Below are positions 17,237 to 27,224 of a DNA stretch of 64,000 nt, piece after piece (position 1 is the stretch's first letter; each line of letters starts with the position of its first letter). A program made the position numbers and the translations under genes. The DNA is from Pseudomonas alkylphenolica (lineage in GTDB: Bacteria > Pseudomonadota > Gammaproteobacteria > Pseudomonadales > Pseudomonadaceae), in assembly GCF_000746525.1 (NCBI RefSeq), contig NZ_CP009048.1, forward strand, positions 2,411,501 to 2,475,500. Direction: 5' to 3'. Under the pieces are notes generated by a model that had not been told where the DNA came from, made no database searches, and worked only from the letters and a program-made list of their open reading frames with translations.

Positions 17237-18592
17237 ATGAAACGATCATCGCGACTGGCGCTTGCCGGAGGCGTTTTTGCAGTTTCCTGCCTGACGGCCG
17301 CGTTGCAGTCATCTTTTGTCCACGCCAGTGAAACCGTCACTGCGCCACAAACGCAGGCGTTCTCGGACCAGGAGGTCAGTGACGCCTATATCTATTTGCT
17401 GGGTCGCCTGCTGGTGCTGCGCCAACAGCAGCTGGACTTTCAGCAAGGGATGCAGTGGAACCAGCTTGTGCACCGCAAGCCAGGAGCCGTGGACTGGCCC
17501 AATCCCAACCTTGATGTCGCGTACTCGGAAGCTTGGCTAGCCCTGGACGAGCGCAGTTGCGCGCAGATCTCGGTGCCGAAAATCGTCGATCGCTACTACA
17601 CAGTGCAGTTCCTCAATGGCTGGGGCGAGACACTGGCCAATATCAATGAGCGCAGTCAGCCCGATCATCCTTTTGGCGACTTTGCGGTCTGCCTGAAGGA
17701 CGCAAAGGTGACGCTGCCCGCTGGCGTCAAACGTATCGATCTGCTGGTGCGCACCGCCCGCGTGCTGTCGCGGGTGGAGCTGGGCGCCGATGCCAGGCAA
17801 GCCGAGCAGCTGCAGCAGCAGTTCACCTTGCGTCCTACCGGCACGCCAACGCTTCCGGCGGTCCCCGAGGCGCTGATGTTCGAGCTGAACAAGCTGCCTG
17901 GCGTCGAGGCATTCGACAAGGCTGAAGCTGCCCTGCAGGAGCCGGACCTGAACCCCGGCATGCAAGCCGTGCAGGCCAGGGTCCGGGCAATCGCCGCGCA
18001 GGTTGCAGATCCGGCCACGCGCGCACGTATCGATCAGCAGATCAAAACCCGTACCTATCCTGCACTGGCCAGGTCGGCGGCTACGATCGGGCCGGGAACC
18101 GTACGCAATGGCTGGGTGCGCCCGGCAGTCTCCGGCGCCTACGGCAGCGACTTCCTGACCCGGACCCTGGTCGACTATGGCGGCATCTGGGCCAACACCC
18201 AGCAGGAGGTTCACTACTTCCGTGCGGCCGCAGCGGGCAGCGGCGAGGTGCTTGACGGTGGCCAAAGCTATTCGCTGACGATTCCGGCTGACCAGTTGCC
18301 GCAAAATTTTGCCCGCTACTTCTGGTCGATCACCGCCACCGATGCGAAAAACTTCCGCGTGTTGCCTAACGCGCTAGGGCGCTTTCTGCTCAACAACCAA
18401 TCCGACCTGAAATACAACGCCGACGGTTCGCTGACCCTCTATTTCGGTCCGCAACAGCCGGCAGGCGCGAGCCAGGGCAATTGGCTGCCTACCGCTGCGG
18501 GCCAGCCGTTCAGGCTGATCCTGCGCTATTACGGCGCCAAGGGTGTGGTAGCCGCTGGCGACTATTTCCCTCCGGCGCTGGTCAGGCTCTGA
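17237..18592 (+). CDS. DUF1254/DUF1214 exported protein
   Basis: A 451-residue protein with a signal peptide (MKRSSRLALAGGVFAVSCLT to ...VHAS). The N-terminal DUF1254 part has DAYIYLLGRLLVLRQQQLDF, WPNPNLDVAYSEAWLALDE, and VDRYYTVQFLNGWGETLANI; the C-terminal DUF1214 part has GAYGSDFLTRTLVDYGGIWANT, PQNFARYFWSITATDAKNF and LRYYGAKGVV. The family is a periplasmic double beta-structure of unknown activity, often placed near catabolic genes. It is preceded by GGAGAATAATA and followed 58 bases later by a second family member, probably in one operon. Confidence 0.85.
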   Translation: MKRSSRLALAGGVFAVSCLTAALQSSFVHASETVTAPQTQAFSDQEVSDAYIYLLGRLLVLRQQQLDFQQGMQWNQLVHRKPGAVDWPNPNLDVAYSEAWLALDERSCAQISVPKIVDRYYTVQFLNGWGETLANINERSQPDHPFGDFAVCLKDAKVTLPAGVKRIDLLVRTARVLSRVELGADARQAEQLQQQFTLRPTGTPTLPAVPEALMFELNKLPGVEAFDKAEAALQEPDLNPGMQAVQARVRAIAAQVADPATRARIDQQIKTRTYPALARSAATIGPGTVRNGWVRPAVSGAYGSDFLTRTLVDYGGIWANTQQEVHYFRAAAAGSGEVLDGGQSYSLTIPADQLPQNFARYFWSITATDAKNFRVLPNALGRFLLNNQSDLKYNADGSLTLYFGPQQPAGASQGNWLPTAAGQPFRLILRYYGAKGVVAAGDYFPPALVRL

Positions 18593-18650
18593 GAGGCGTC
18601 AAGACCGCGGCCAGCGCGCCGCGGTCATTGCAATCATAAGGACAACAACA

Positions 18651-19688
18651 ATGAATGAATTGAAAGCACTGGTGGCGGCTATCGCCTTGTACGGCGCCTA
18701 CCTGCCGGTAGCGCATAGCGATGCGTTGCAAACGGCGGCGGTGCCGGTCACCGTCGACAACTTCGCCCGCGCCGAGACCGACCGTTACTTCGGCCTGACC
18801 GCCAAACGCGGCGGTTTTGGCACGTTTTCCCATTGGCGCAACCTGATTCCGGTGGACCGCCCGACCGTGATCCGGCCGAACCGCGACACGCTGTATTCAA
18901 CCGCGGTGTTCGATATGGACGCCGGCCCTGTCAGCGTGACCCTGCCAGACGCCGGCGGGCGCTTCATGTCGCTGGTGATGATCGACGAGGATCACCAGGT
19001 CATCGGCGTTCACTATGGGGCAGGGGAGTACCGCCTCAACCGCGCGGATGTGTCCACCCGCTATGTCATGTTCGGCGTACGGACCCTGATCAACCCCGCC
19101 GACCCGCAGGACCTGACCAAGATTGCCGCCTTGCAGGATGCCATCGTCGCCAGGCAGGACGGCGGGCCTGGGCAGTTCCAGGTGCCGAACTGGGACGAAG
19201 CCAGCCGCGCGCACATACGCAAGGCGTTGTTGGCGCTGGGCTCGACCCTTGAAGACTCGCGCGGCATGTTCGGCAAGCGTGAAGACGTTGACCCGGTACG
19301 CCACCTGATCGGCAGTGCCATGGCCTGGGGTGGTAACCCGGAGAAGGATGCTTACTACCAGGTTGTCACGCCGCAGCTTAATGATGGCAAGACCCCGTAC
19401 CAGCTGGATGTTTCCAATGTGCCTGCAGGGGCTTTCTGGTCCATCAGTGTTTACAACGCGCAGGGGCAATTCCAGAAGAATGCCCAGGAAGCCTACGCAC
19501 TGAACAACCTCACTGCACGCAAAGGTGAGGACGGTAAGGTGTTGGTTCGCTTTGGCGGATGCGAGGCGACGGTTGCCAACTGCTTGCCGATCATGCCGGG
19601 CTGGAACTACATGGTGCGCTTCTATCAGCCGGCCAAGGCGGTGCTGGATGGCTCGTGGAAGTTGCCTGAGGCACATCCCGCCTTTTGA
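18651..19688 (+). CDS. DUF1254/DUF1214 exported protein, second copy
   Basis: A 345-residue protein. The short signal peptide is MNELKALVAAIALYGAYLPV to AHS. FARAETDRYFGLTAKRGGFG, RPNRDTLYSTAVFDMDAGPV and PAGAFWSISVYNAQGQFQKN are typical of the family, with two Cys (GGCEATVANCLP) near the C-terminus that could form a disulfide. Divergent from the neighbour at 17237, so an old duplication or recruitment. A REP pair follows the stop. Confidence 0.85.
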   Translation: MNELKALVAAIALYGAYLPVAHSDALQTAAVPVTVDNFARAETDRYFGLTAKRGGFGTFSHWRNLIPVDRPTVIRPNRDTLYSTAVFDMDAGPVSVTLPDAGGRFMSLVMIDEDHQVIGVHYGAGEYRLNRADVSTRYVMFGVRTLINPADPQDLTKIAALQDAIVARQDGGPGQFQVPNWDEASRAHIRKALLALGSTLEDSRGMFGKREDVDPVRHLIGSAMAWGGNPEKDAYYQVVTPQLNDGKTPYQLDVSNVPAGAFWSISVYNAQGQFQKNAQEAYALNNLTARKGEDGKVLVRFGGCEATVANCLPIMPGWNYMVRFYQPAKAVLDGSWKLPEAHPAF

Positions 19689-19703
19689 GGTGAGTGGGCA
19701 TTC

Positions 19704-19775
19704 TGTGGGAGCGGGCTTGCCCCGCGATGCGGTGTGACGGACAAACCGCAATCGCGGGGCAAGCCCGCTCCCACC
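19704..19775. repeat. REP inverted pair
   Basis: Two inverted copies of the same REP core (GTGGGAGCGGGCTTGCCCCG and complement) lie between the convergent DUF1254 gene and the SDR gene. Confidence 0.9.
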
Positions 19776-19786
19776 GGGAAGCAGCC

Positions 19787-20569
19787 TTACAAACTCCCCA
19801 CCAATTGGCCGCCATCCACCGCCAATACCGACCCTGACATATAGGCCCCGGCCTGGCTGGCCAACAGCAAAAACGGTCCTTCAAGCTCCTCCAGGCGTCC
19901 AAGGCGGCGCATCGGCACGGCGTTGCGGATGTACGCCTGACCCTGTTCGCTGTCGAAGTAACCGTCGGTCATTTCGGTGATGAAGTAGCCCGGTGCAATG
20001 GCATTGACCCGAATGTCATAACGGGCCAGCTCCAGCGCCAGCGACTTGGTCAGTTGCACCACGCCGGCCTTCGCCGTGCAGTAATGGCTGTAGCCGGTAC
20101 CAACGCGCAGGCCGAGCATGGAGGCGATGTTGACGATGCTGCCGCCCTGCTTGGCGCGCGCCAGACGTTGCGCTGCACACTGGGCCACGCGCCAGACGCC
20201 GTCGAGGTTGGTCGACAGCATGTGGCTCCAGTCCTGCTCGCTGACTTCAAGCACGCGCTGGCCATTGCCGACACCAGCATTGTTGAGCACCACGTCGACA
20301 ACGCCGAACGCGGCTTCGGCAGCGTCGAAGGCGGCTTCGACGCTGGCCCGATCGGTGACGTCCATGGCCACTGCCAGGGCTTGGCCACCGTCCTGGCGCA
20401 GCGCTTCGGCCAGTTCGTGCAGGCGTTCCACGCGGCGTGCGGCCAGAACCACCCGCGCACCGGCACGGCTGGCAACGCGGGCGAGGTGGGCGCCGATACC
20501 ACTGGACGCGCCGGTGACCAGCACGGTTCGGCCACTCAGGGAGAAGGGAGAGGTGATGTCTTCTTGCAT
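19787..20569 (-). CDS. Short-chain dehydrogenase/reductase (SDR)
   Basis: A 260-residue classical SDR. Seen: TGASSGIGAHLA for NAD(P), NNAGVG, catalytic Ser in VNIASMLG, YCTAK (Tyr/Lys), and C-terminal GSVLAVDGGQL. Arg residues after the second strand (LAARRVERL) favour NADP(H). It is the last gene of a minus-strand run with the FadB-like and acyl-CoA dehydrogenase genes 50-100 bases apart, so it probably oxidises or reduces a hydroxy/oxo intermediate of the same acyl-CoA pathway. Confidence 0.85.
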   Translation of the reverse strand: MQEDITSPFSLSGRTVLVTGASSGIGAHLARVASRAGARVVLAARRVERLHELAEALRQDGGQALAVAMDVTDRASVEAAFDAAEAAFGVVDVVLNNAGVGNGQRVLEVSEQDWSHMLSTNLDGVWRVAQCAAQRLARAKQGGSIVNIASMLGLRVGTGYSHYCTAKAGVVQLTKSLALELARYDIRVNAIAPGYFITEMTDGYFDSEQGQAYIRNAVPMRRLGRLEELEGPFLLLASQAGAYMSGSVLAVDGGQLVGSL

Positions 20570-20624
20570 GGGCTAATCCTGTTTGTGCGAGGGGCAGGCG
20601 CCAGCGTGGCGCCTACCTGATGCA

Positions 20625-22736
20625 TCAGATGCGTTCGATGGTGGTTTTGCCGGCGGCCACCAGGCGTTCGAGCAATGGCGCCGGGGTAAACCACATCCGG
20701 CCATAGTCACCCAGCGAATCGCGATAGTGGCGGATGCCGGCCAGCACTTTGTCCAGGCCGTACTGCTCGGCGTAGTGCATCGGGCCACCAAGATGGGCCG
20801 GGAAGCCATAGCCGTTGATCCACACTAGGTCGATATCCCCCGAGCGCAAGGCGATACCCTCATCGAGCAACTGGATGCCTTCGTTGATCAACATGAACAG
20901 GCAACGGGCATGGATTTCCCCATCGTCGACGGGGCGGCGGGTGACATGCAGCTCACCGGCCAGGCGCTCGGCGAGCGCGACCACTTCGTAGTCATTGTGG
21001 CGTTCGCGACCTTCATACTGGTAGAAACCGCGCCCGGTTTTCTGGCCGTAGCGACCAAGCGCGTAGAGCTCATCACCGACACGGCAGTAACTCTCGTCGT
21101 GGGCGATGGCAGCGCGGTTGGCATCGCGTACCAGAAAGTTGACGTCGATGCCGGCCAGGTCAAGCATGCTGAACACACCCATGTTCAGGTCCACCCCGGT
21201 GAGCACGCCATCCACTTGCGCCGGGGTGGCGCCTTCGAGCACCAGGCGGTGGGCTTCACGGGCGTAGGGCTCAAGCATGCGGTTGCCGATAAAGCCGAAG
21301 CAGACACCGGAAACCACCGGGATCTTGCCGATGCTGCGGCCCATCTTGAGTGTGGTGGCCAGCACATCGGCGGCGGTTTCCCGGGCGTTGACCACTTCCA
21401 GCAGGCGCATGACATTGGCCGGGCTGAAGAAGTGCAGGCCGATCACGTCCTGCGGGCGCGAGGTCACGGCGGCGATCTGGTCGACGTCCAGCGACGAGGT
21501 ATTGGTGGCGAGAATCGCGCCCGGCTTGCACACGCGGTCGAGGGTGCGGAACACCTCCTGCTTGATCTGCAGTTTTTCGAACACCGCCTCGATCACCAGG
21601 TCGGCGTCGGCCAGGTCGGCATAATCCAGGGTGCCGCTCAGCAGTGCCATGCGCTGCTCCAGCTGGGCCTCGCTGAGCTTGCCGCGCTTGACGCTGATGC
21701 CGTAGGTCTGGCGGATCTGGGTCAGGCCGCGGTCCAGGGCATCGCCCTGGCGTTCCAGGAGGATTACCGGAATACCGACATTGGCGAAGTTCATGGCGAT
21801 GCCGCCACCCATGGTGCCGGCGCCGATCACGGCGACCTTGGCAATCGGGCGCAACGGTGTGCTGGCGTCGATTCCGGGCACCTTGCCGGCCTCGCGTTCA
21901 GCAAAGAATACATGGCGCAGGGCCTCGGACTGGCGCGAGGCTTCAGCCTGCTTGAACAGCGCCAGTTCGCGTGCCAGGCCTTGCTCCAGCGGCAGCAAAC
22001 AGGCGGCTTGCACCGCCGAGAACACCAGGCGCGGCGCCAGCCGGCTTTTCCAGCGCGGCTCCTGCTCGACGCAGTAACGTTCGAAGAAGTCTGCAGCCAC
22101 ACCCTTGGCCGGATCGGCAAAAGGCTCGCTCGGGCGGGCCGGAGCGCCGTTGGCGATCAGTTCGCGGGCATAGGCACAGGCGCTGGCAAGCAGCTGTTCG
22201 GCGCTGTCGGCGAGGCGGTCGACAATCCCCAGCTCCAGGGCGCGTTTGGCCGGGACCTGGGCGCCACTGATCATCATCTCCAGTGCCGCTTGTACCCCGA
22301 TCAGCCGCGGCAGGCGCTGGGTTCCACCGGCACCGGGCAGCAGGCCGAGGTTGATTTCCGGCAAGCCGACGCGGGTCTGCGGTTCGCCGATGCGATAACC
22401 ACAGGCCAGGGCCAGCTCAAGACCGCCACCCAGGGCGAGTTTGCCAATGGCAGCAACCAGAGGCTTGTCGAGCCGGGTCAGGCGCAGCAGGACGTCGGGC
22501 AGATTCGGTGTGGCAAAGGATGCCGGGCTGCCGAATTCAGTGATATCGGCGCCGGCGCAGAACAGCCCCGAGGCGCCGAAGATGACGATGGCACGCACCG
22601 AAGGATCGCTGTTGGCCTGTTCGCATGCCTGCAGCAGGGCGGCGCGCAGCGGCTGGCCGAGGGCGTTGACCGGCGGACGGGCGAGGCCGATCAGGGCCAG
22701 GTTGTCTTCCACCTGATAGGTAACCAGAGAATTCAT
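20625..22736 (-). CDS. Bifunctional enoyl-CoA hydratase/3-hydroxyacyl-CoA dehydrogenase (FadB-like)
   Basis: A 703-residue protein. The N-terminal crotonase domain (1-~190) has FCAGADITEF and both catalytic Glu residues (GGGLELAL and GLPEINLG). A linker is followed by the NAD-binding 3-hydroxyacyl-CoA dehydrogenase (GAGTMGGGIAMNFANVGIPV at ~300; HFFSPANVMRLLEVV with the catalytic His; FIGNRM) and C-terminal helical domains. It hydrates 2-enoyl-CoA and oxidises the L-3-hydroxyacyl-CoA, two successive beta-oxidation steps. It is shaped like the peroxisomal MFE-1/monomeric FadB type rather than FadB with a FadA partner; no FadA follows. Same run as the acyl-CoA dehydrogenase upstream (36-base gap). 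Confidence 0.92.
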   Translation of the reverse strand: MNSLVTYQVEDNLALIGLARPPVNALGQPLRAALLQACEQANSDPSVRAIVIFGASGLFCAGADITEFGSPASFATPNLPDVLLRLTRLDKPLVAAIGKLALGGGLELALACGYRIGEPQTRVGLPEINLGLLPGAGGTQRLPRLIGVQAALEMMISGAQVPAKRALELGIVDRLADSAEQLLASACAYARELIANGAPARPSEPFADPAKGVAADFFERYCVEQEPRWKSRLAPRLVFSAVQAACLLPLEQGLARELALFKQAEASRQSEALRHVFFAEREAGKVPGIDASTPLRPIAKVAVIGAGTMGGGIAMNFANVGIPVILLERQGDALDRGLTQIRQTYGISVKRGKLSEAQLEQRMALLSGTLDYADLADADLVIEAVFEKLQIKQEVFRTLDRVCKPGAILATNTSSLDVDQIAAVTSRPQDVIGLHFFSPANVMRLLEVVNARETAADVLATTLKMGRSIGKIPVVSGVCFGFIGNRMLEPYAREAHRLVLEGATPAQVDGVLTGVDLNMGVFSMLDLAGIDVNFLVRDANRAAIAHDESYCRVGDELYALGRYGQKTGRGFYQYEGRERHNDYEVVALAERLAGELHVTRRPVDDGEIHARCLFMLINEGIQLLDEGIALRSGDIDLVWINGYGFPAHLGGPMHYAEQYGLDKVLAGIRHYRDSLGDYGRMWFTPAPLLERLVAAGKTTIERI

Positions 22737-22772
22737 GGTGACTCCTTTGTAGCGCTAATGAGGGGGACGGGC

Positions 22773-24575
22773 TCAGAACCACTGGTCCTGCATGTCAACG
22801 CTGGTGCGGTTGGCACTGGCGAGCAGGCGGGCCTGGGCATCGATGCCGGCCAGTTCCCAATCCATGAAGTAACGTGCCGCCTGCAATTTGCCGTTATAGA
22901 AGTCGGCTTCGCTATTTACTGCCCCGGCACCCAAGGCGCGGCTGGCGACCAGTGCCATGCGCAACCAGAGCCAGCCCACCAGCACGCGGCCGAACAGGTC
23001 CAGGTACGCAGTGGCGTTGGACAGGCCGCGATTGGCGTCGGCGGCAACCTGGGCCAGCAGGCTTTCGGTGACATCCTGCAAGCGATCCACGGCGCCGCTC
23101 AACAGGTAGGCAAGGGCGGCGCAGCGCTCGTCGCGCCCGGCTTCGTCGAGGGTGCGGCGGACCCGCTCGCAGAACAGACGGTAACCTGTGCCGCCGTTCT
23201 GTTGCAGCTTGCGCCCGAGCAAATCAAGGCCGTGAATACCTTCGGTGCCTTCATGGATGGGGTTCAGGCGATTGTCCCGGTAGTACTGCTCCAGCGGGTA
23301 CTCGCGGATGTAGCCGGAGCCGCCGAGGATCTGTACGCCGATGTCCGAGGCGATAACGCCGTACTTCGACGGGTAGGACTTGACCATCGGAATCAGCAGG
23401 TCGAGCAGTTCGCCGGCATCGCGGCGCGTTTGCTCCTCGGCTGCGGTATGGGCGTCTTCGTACAGGCTGCTGGCATACAGACACAGCGCCAGGCTGCCTT
23501 CGGCGTAGGTCTTCTGCTGCAGCAACATGCGCCGCACATCGGCGTGTTCGACGATACGCACCTGTGCCGACAACGGATCCTTGGCGCCTGGCAGGCGGCC
23601 CTGCGGGCGTTCGCGGGCGTAGTCCAGGGCATGAATGAAGCTTTGGTAGGCCAGCGCCGAAGCGCCCAGGGCCACGCCGATACGCGCTTCGTTCATCATC
23701 TGGAACATGTACGACAGGCCCTTGTTGGCCTCGCCCACCAGGTAACCGACCGCACCCGCCTGTTCACCGAAGTTCAGCACGGTCGAGGTGGTGTTGCGGT
23801 AGCCCAACTTGTGCAGCAGCCCGGCCAGGGCCACGTCGTTGCGCTCGCCGCGTTGACCGTTGCTGTTGACCAGGTACTTGGGCACCAGAAACAACGAGAT
23901 GCCACGGGTGCCGGCAGGAGCTCCTTCGATCCGCGCCAGCACCATGTGCACGATGTTGTCGGTCAGCTCGTGGTCACCACCGGAAATGAACATCTTCTGC
24001 CCGAACAGGCGGTAGCTGCCATCGTCGGCCGGGCGGGCGAGGGTGCGCAGATCGCCAAGGGCCGAGCCCTGGCCCGGTTCGGTCAAGGCCATGGTGCCGC
24101 TGAAGCGGCCATCGAGCATCGCTGGCAGAAAGCGTTCGCGCAGGGTGTCGCTGGCAAAACTCTTGACCAGGTTGGCAGCACCGATGGTCAGGAACGAGTA
24201 GGCCACGGTGGCGATATTGGCGGCATTGAAATAAGCCATGCTGGCGCGCAGGATGACTTCCGGCAGCTGCAGGCCACCGTCGTCGGCATCATGGTGGGCG
24301 GCGAGGAAACCGGCTTGGGCGAAGGCGTCCCAGGCAACCTTGGTTTCTGGAATCAGGGTGATTTTTTCACCGTCGAAGGTGGGCTCCTGGGCGTCGCCTT
24401 TCTGGTTGTGCGGGGCGAAATATTCGGCGGCGATGCCGCGAGCGGTTTCTAAGGTGGCGTCAAATACCGCACGGTCGTGCTCGGCATAACGTGGACGCTG
24501 CAGCAGCGCCTCGGTGTCGAGCAGTTCATAGAGTTGGAAACTCAGTTCGCGTTCGTTGAGCAGTGCATCGGTCAT
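22773..24575 (-). CDS. Acyl-CoA dehydrogenase, ~600-residue type
   Basis: A 600-residue FAD acyl-CoA dehydrogenase with the extra C-terminal domain of the DmdC/FadE5-like group. Seen: [19 protein letters not shown] (FAD/substrate loop), [60 protein letters not shown], and the catalytic Glu in [19 protein letters not shown]. The C-terminal ~130 residues carry the family's closing domain. Start at the ATG at 24575 (MTDALLNE). It is followed by the FadB-like gene. It would make 2-enoyl-CoA from a bulky or branched acyl-CoA. Confidence 0.9.
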   Translation of the reverse strand: MTDALLNERELSFQLYELLDTEALLQRPRYAEHDRAVFDATLETARGIAAEYFAPHNQKGDAQEPTFDGEKITLIPETKVAWDAFAQAGFLAAHHDADDGGLQLPEVILRASMAYFNAANIATVAYSFLTIGAANLVKSFASDTLRERFLPAMLDGRFSGTMALTEPGQGSALGDLRTLARPADDGSYRLFGQKMFISGGDHELTDNIVHMVLARIEGAPAGTRGISLFLVPKYLVNSNGQRGERNDVALAGLLHKLGYRNTTSTVLNFGEQAGAVGYLVGEANKGLSYMFQMMNEARIGVALGASALAYQSFIHALDYARERPQGRLPGAKDPLSAQVRIVEHADVRRMLLQQKTYAEGSLALCLYASSLYEDAHTAAEEQTRRDAGELLDLLIPMVKSYPSKYGVIASDIGVQILGGSGYIREYPLEQYYRDNRLNPIHEGTEGIHGLDLLGRKLQQNGGTGYRLFCERVRRTLDEAGRDERCAALAYLLSGAVDRLQDVTESLLAQVAADANRGLSNATAYLDLFGRVLVGWLWLRMALVASRALGAGAVNSEADFYNGKLQAARYFMDWELAGIDAQARLLASANRTSVDMQDQWF

Positions 24576-24657
24576 CGTGGTCTCTCGCACAGGTCCTGGC
24601 GCCTAGGTGGCCAGCGGTTTGTGATCGCTATCAGTAGAGCCAATTGCCGGGAGTGGT

Positions 24658-24685
24658 GCGCCCCCCCAAAGGGGTGGGACAAGAG
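24658..24685. promoter_or_regulatory. C-rich/G-rich dyad before an acyl-CoA dehydrogenase
   Basis: CCCCCCC-AAA-GGGGTGGG lies about 85 bases before the 24575 start. It resembles the other dyads before the acyl-CoA operons of this window and may be an operator. Confidence 0.35.
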
Positions 24686-24712
24686 GTTGTTGATGTTGAG
24701 GCTGTGGGCTTA

Positions 24713-24832
24713 TCCATTTTTTGTGGCGATGCTGGTGGCCCCTTCCGCCCTTACGGCGGGTCCCTTTTGTCTTGGCAAAAAGAACCAAAACCGCTCGCTC
24801 CTGCATCCGGCCCTACGCTGCGCTCCGGGTCC
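24713..24832 (+). repeat. Large inverted repeat, left arm
   Basis: About 115 bases (CTTATCCATTTTTTGTGGCG to GGCCCTACGCTGCG) recur inverted at 25212-25326 with ~85% identity by eye. The left arm is followed by an extra ~115 bases (24833-24949) absent from the right arm, then a further inverted match near CCTCCTGAAGTCGC. It does not code for a plausible protein. Confidence 0.8.
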
Positions 24833-25017
24833 CTTCGCTAGCGCTCGACTCGGGCCACGCGGCCTACGACTTGCTTCGCCAAGTCTACGGCTCGCGTTCT
24901 TCGGCTACGCCGAAGGTGCTGCGCACCGGCCCCTACAGGCACCTCCGCTCGGCCTCCTGAAGTCGCAGTCCGCGGCGCCTGAACTTGCGTGTATGAAGAT
25001 CAAGATCAACATGTTGA

Positions 25018-25128
25018 AGCGGGATTTTCCCGCGATGCGATGTGGCTGACAGTCCGCAATCGCGGGGCAAGCCCGCTCCCACCGGGCGACCAATTAACCC
25101 GGTGGGAGCGGGCTTGCCCCGCGATGGC
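25018..25128. repeat. REP cluster between the inverted-repeat arms
   Basis: A degenerate left half (GCGGGATTTTCCCGCGATGC) is paired with an intact inverted REP (25053-25084), then a further single REP (GGTGGGAGCGGGCTTGCCCC) at 25101-25128. The interval 24576-25375 contains no gene; it is filled with the dyad, the inverted repeat and these REPs. Confidence 0.85.
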
Positions 25129-25211
25129 ATCAGTATGGCTACGCCAGTGCCTGGTTTCGAAGATGCGCCAGTGCAGACGCCACCCGTAACTTTGCGACTT
25201 CAGGAGGCACC

Positions 25212-25326
25212 GCAGCGTAGGGCCGTATGCAGGAGCCAGCGGTTTTGGTGGAACTGTCCCATGACAAAAGGGACCCGCCGTAAGGGCGGAAGGGGCCGCC
25301 AGCGTCGCCACACAAAATGGATAAGC
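25212..25326 (-). repeat. Large inverted repeat, right arm
   Basis: Reverse-complement partner of 24713-24832: CGCAGCGTAGGGCCGTATGC onward to CACACAAAATGGATAAG. See the left arm. Confidence 0.8.
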
Positions 25327-25375
25327 TAACAACCCCAACACCCAAACACCCCGCCTCTGTCAGGTCGGGCAGGGT

Positions 25376-27172
25376 TCAGAACTGCTGATCGTCCATCTGC
25401 AAGACAGCATCCGCCCCCTGAACCACGACCCGAGACAGACTTTCGACCTGGGCCAACAGCTGATCCGCGTAGAACCGGGCGGTAAGCAGTTTGCCGCGAT
25501 AGAAATCCTGATCGTCGCTGCCGGCCTTGAGCTGGCGGTGGGCGACCAGCGCCGAGCGGGCCATCTGCCAGCCACCGGCGACGATACCGAGCAGCTCCAG
25601 AAACGGCACGGCACCGGCCGCGACACGGGCCGGTTGCGTGGCAAAGTGGCTGACGATGAACTCGACACTGGCGTTCAGCGCCACCAGCGCCCGGGCCAAT
25701 GCGCTGGCGTTGGCCTGCAGTTGCGGATCGTCGGTCCAGGCCAGCTCTTCCATCACCCGGTAAATCTGCTTGCTCAACTGGCCGATGGCCTTGCCGCCAT
25801 CACGGGCGACCTTGCGGCCGATCAAGTCGGCAGCCTGGATACCGGTGGTGCCTTCATACAGCGTGGTGATCCGCGCATCGCGCAGGTGCTGGGCTGCACC
25901 GGTTTCCTCGATAAAGCCCATGCCGCCATGGATCTGGATACCCAGCGAGGCGATGTCCACGGCGTTCTCGGTGCTCCAGCCCTTGACCACCGGGATCATC
26001 AGGTCGACCAGCGCTTGGGATTCCTGACGCACCGCCGGGTCCAGATGGCGCTCGGCGCAGTCCATTGCTGCCGCGACGGCGCAGGCGAGGGCGCGCATGG
26101 CCTCGGTGCGCGACTTCATCGACAACAGCATGCGCCGCACATCCGGGTGGCGGATGATCGCGACGTTGCTGCGCTCAACTGCGCCGATCTCGCTGCCCTG
26201 GATCCGCTCGCGGGCATAGGCGCGCGCCCGTTGGTAGGCGCGTTCGCTTAAGCCCACGCCTTCCACACCGACGCTGAAACGGGCCGCGTTCATCATGATG
26301 AACATGTATTCCAGGCCACGGTTTTCCTCGCCCACCAACCAGCCCAGGGCGCCTTCATGGTCACCGAAAGCCAGCACGGCAGTCGGGCTGGCGTGGATAC
26401 CCAGCTTGTGCTCGATGGATGCGCAGCGCACATCGTTGCGCGCGCCTAGGCTGCCGTCGCTGTGCACCAGGAATTTCGGCACGACAAACAGCGAGATACC
26501 TTTTACCCCGGCCGGCGCGTCCGGTGTACGGGCCAGCACCAGGTGGACGATGTTTTCGGTGAGGTCATGTTCGCCATAGGTGATGAAGATTTTCTGGCCC
26601 TTGATACGGTAGGTGCCATCGCCCACCGGCTCGGCGCGTGTGCGCACCGCAGCCAGGTCGGAACCGGCCTGAGGCTCGGTGAGGTTCATGGTGCCGGTCC
26701 ATTCACCGCTGATCATCTTCGCCAGGTAGGTTTGTTTCAGGTAGGCCGAGCCGCGCAACTCGATGGCCTCGATAGCGCCACGGGTGAGCATCGGGCATAG
26801 ACCGAAAGACAGGTTGGCGCCGTTCCACATCTCTTCCACCAGCGCCGACACCACCCGTGGCAGCCCCTGTCCGTCGAACTCGGGGTTGCAGGAGAGTGCG
26901 TTCCAGCCGCCATCGATGAAGCGCTGGTAGGCCTCACGCCAGCCTTTGACCGTGCTCACTTCGCCGTCGCACCAGCGTGCGCCTTCGCGGTCACCTTGTG
27001 TGTTCAGCGGCGACAGCACGCCGTGGGCGAACTTGCCGGCTTCGCCGAGAATGGCTTCGACAAGCTCGGTATCGAGCTGATTACAGCCGGGTAGTTCCCG
27101 CACCTGGTCCAGGTAGCCTAATTCATTGAGAACAAACTGCATGTCGCGCAGGGGCGCGTGGTATTCACTCAT
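25376..27172 (-). CDS. Acyl-CoA dehydrogenase, ~600-residue DmdC-like type
   Basis: A 598-residue protein: MNLTEPQAGSDLAAVRTRAE, FITYGEHDLTENIVHLVLAR, IMMNAARFSVGVEGVGLSER, QIHGGMGFIEETGAAQHLRD, catalytic Glu in TTLYEGTTGIQAADLIGRK and the extra C-terminal domain ending QMDDQQF. The second ~600-residue dehydrogenase of the region, and only distantly related to the one at 22773, so substrates or chain positions may differ. It is separated from the next gene by the 800-base repeat region, so it has its own transcript. Confidence 0.9.
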   Translation of the reverse strand: MSEYHAPLRDMQFVLNELGYLDQVRELPGCNQLDTELVEAILGEAGKFAHGVLSPLNTQGDREGARWCDGEVSTVKGWREAYQRFIDGGWNALSCNPEFDGQGLPRVVSALVEEMWNGANLSFGLCPMLTRGAIEAIELRGSAYLKQTYLAKMISGEWTGTMNLTEPQAGSDLAAVRTRAEPVGDGTYRIKGQKIFITYGEHDLTENIVHLVLARTPDAPAGVKGISLFVVPKFLVHSDGSLGARNDVRCASIEHKLGIHASPTAVLAFGDHEGALGWLVGEENRGLEYMFIMMNAARFSVGVEGVGLSERAYQRARAYARERIQGSEIGAVERSNVAIIRHPDVRRMLLSMKSRTEAMRALACAVAAAMDCAERHLDPAVRQESQALVDLMIPVVKGWSTENAVDIASLGIQIHGGMGFIEETGAAQHLRDARITTLYEGTTGIQAADLIGRKVARDGGKAIGQLSKQIYRVMEELAWTDDPQLQANASALARALVALNASVEFIVSHFATQPARVAAGAVPFLELLGIVAGGWQMARSALVAHRQLKAGSDDQDFYRGKLLTARFYADQLLAQVESLSRVVVQGADAVLQMDDQQF

Positions 27173-27224
27173 GACTGGATCCTTGGCCGATTTTATTGAG
27201 GCTCATGAAGACTGCGAACAGGGA

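Noticed and set aside
20910..24452. 1180-codon open frame on the plus strand across the FadB-like and acyl-CoA dehydrogenase genes
   Set aside because: It is antisense to two clearly recognised enzymes, reads as low-complexity His/Gly/Gln-rich protein and reflects GC codon bias.
24660..25340. Several 60-110-codon frames in the repeat region
   Set aside because: They fall in REPs and the inverted repeat and are mirrored in both arms; repeat translation, not genes.
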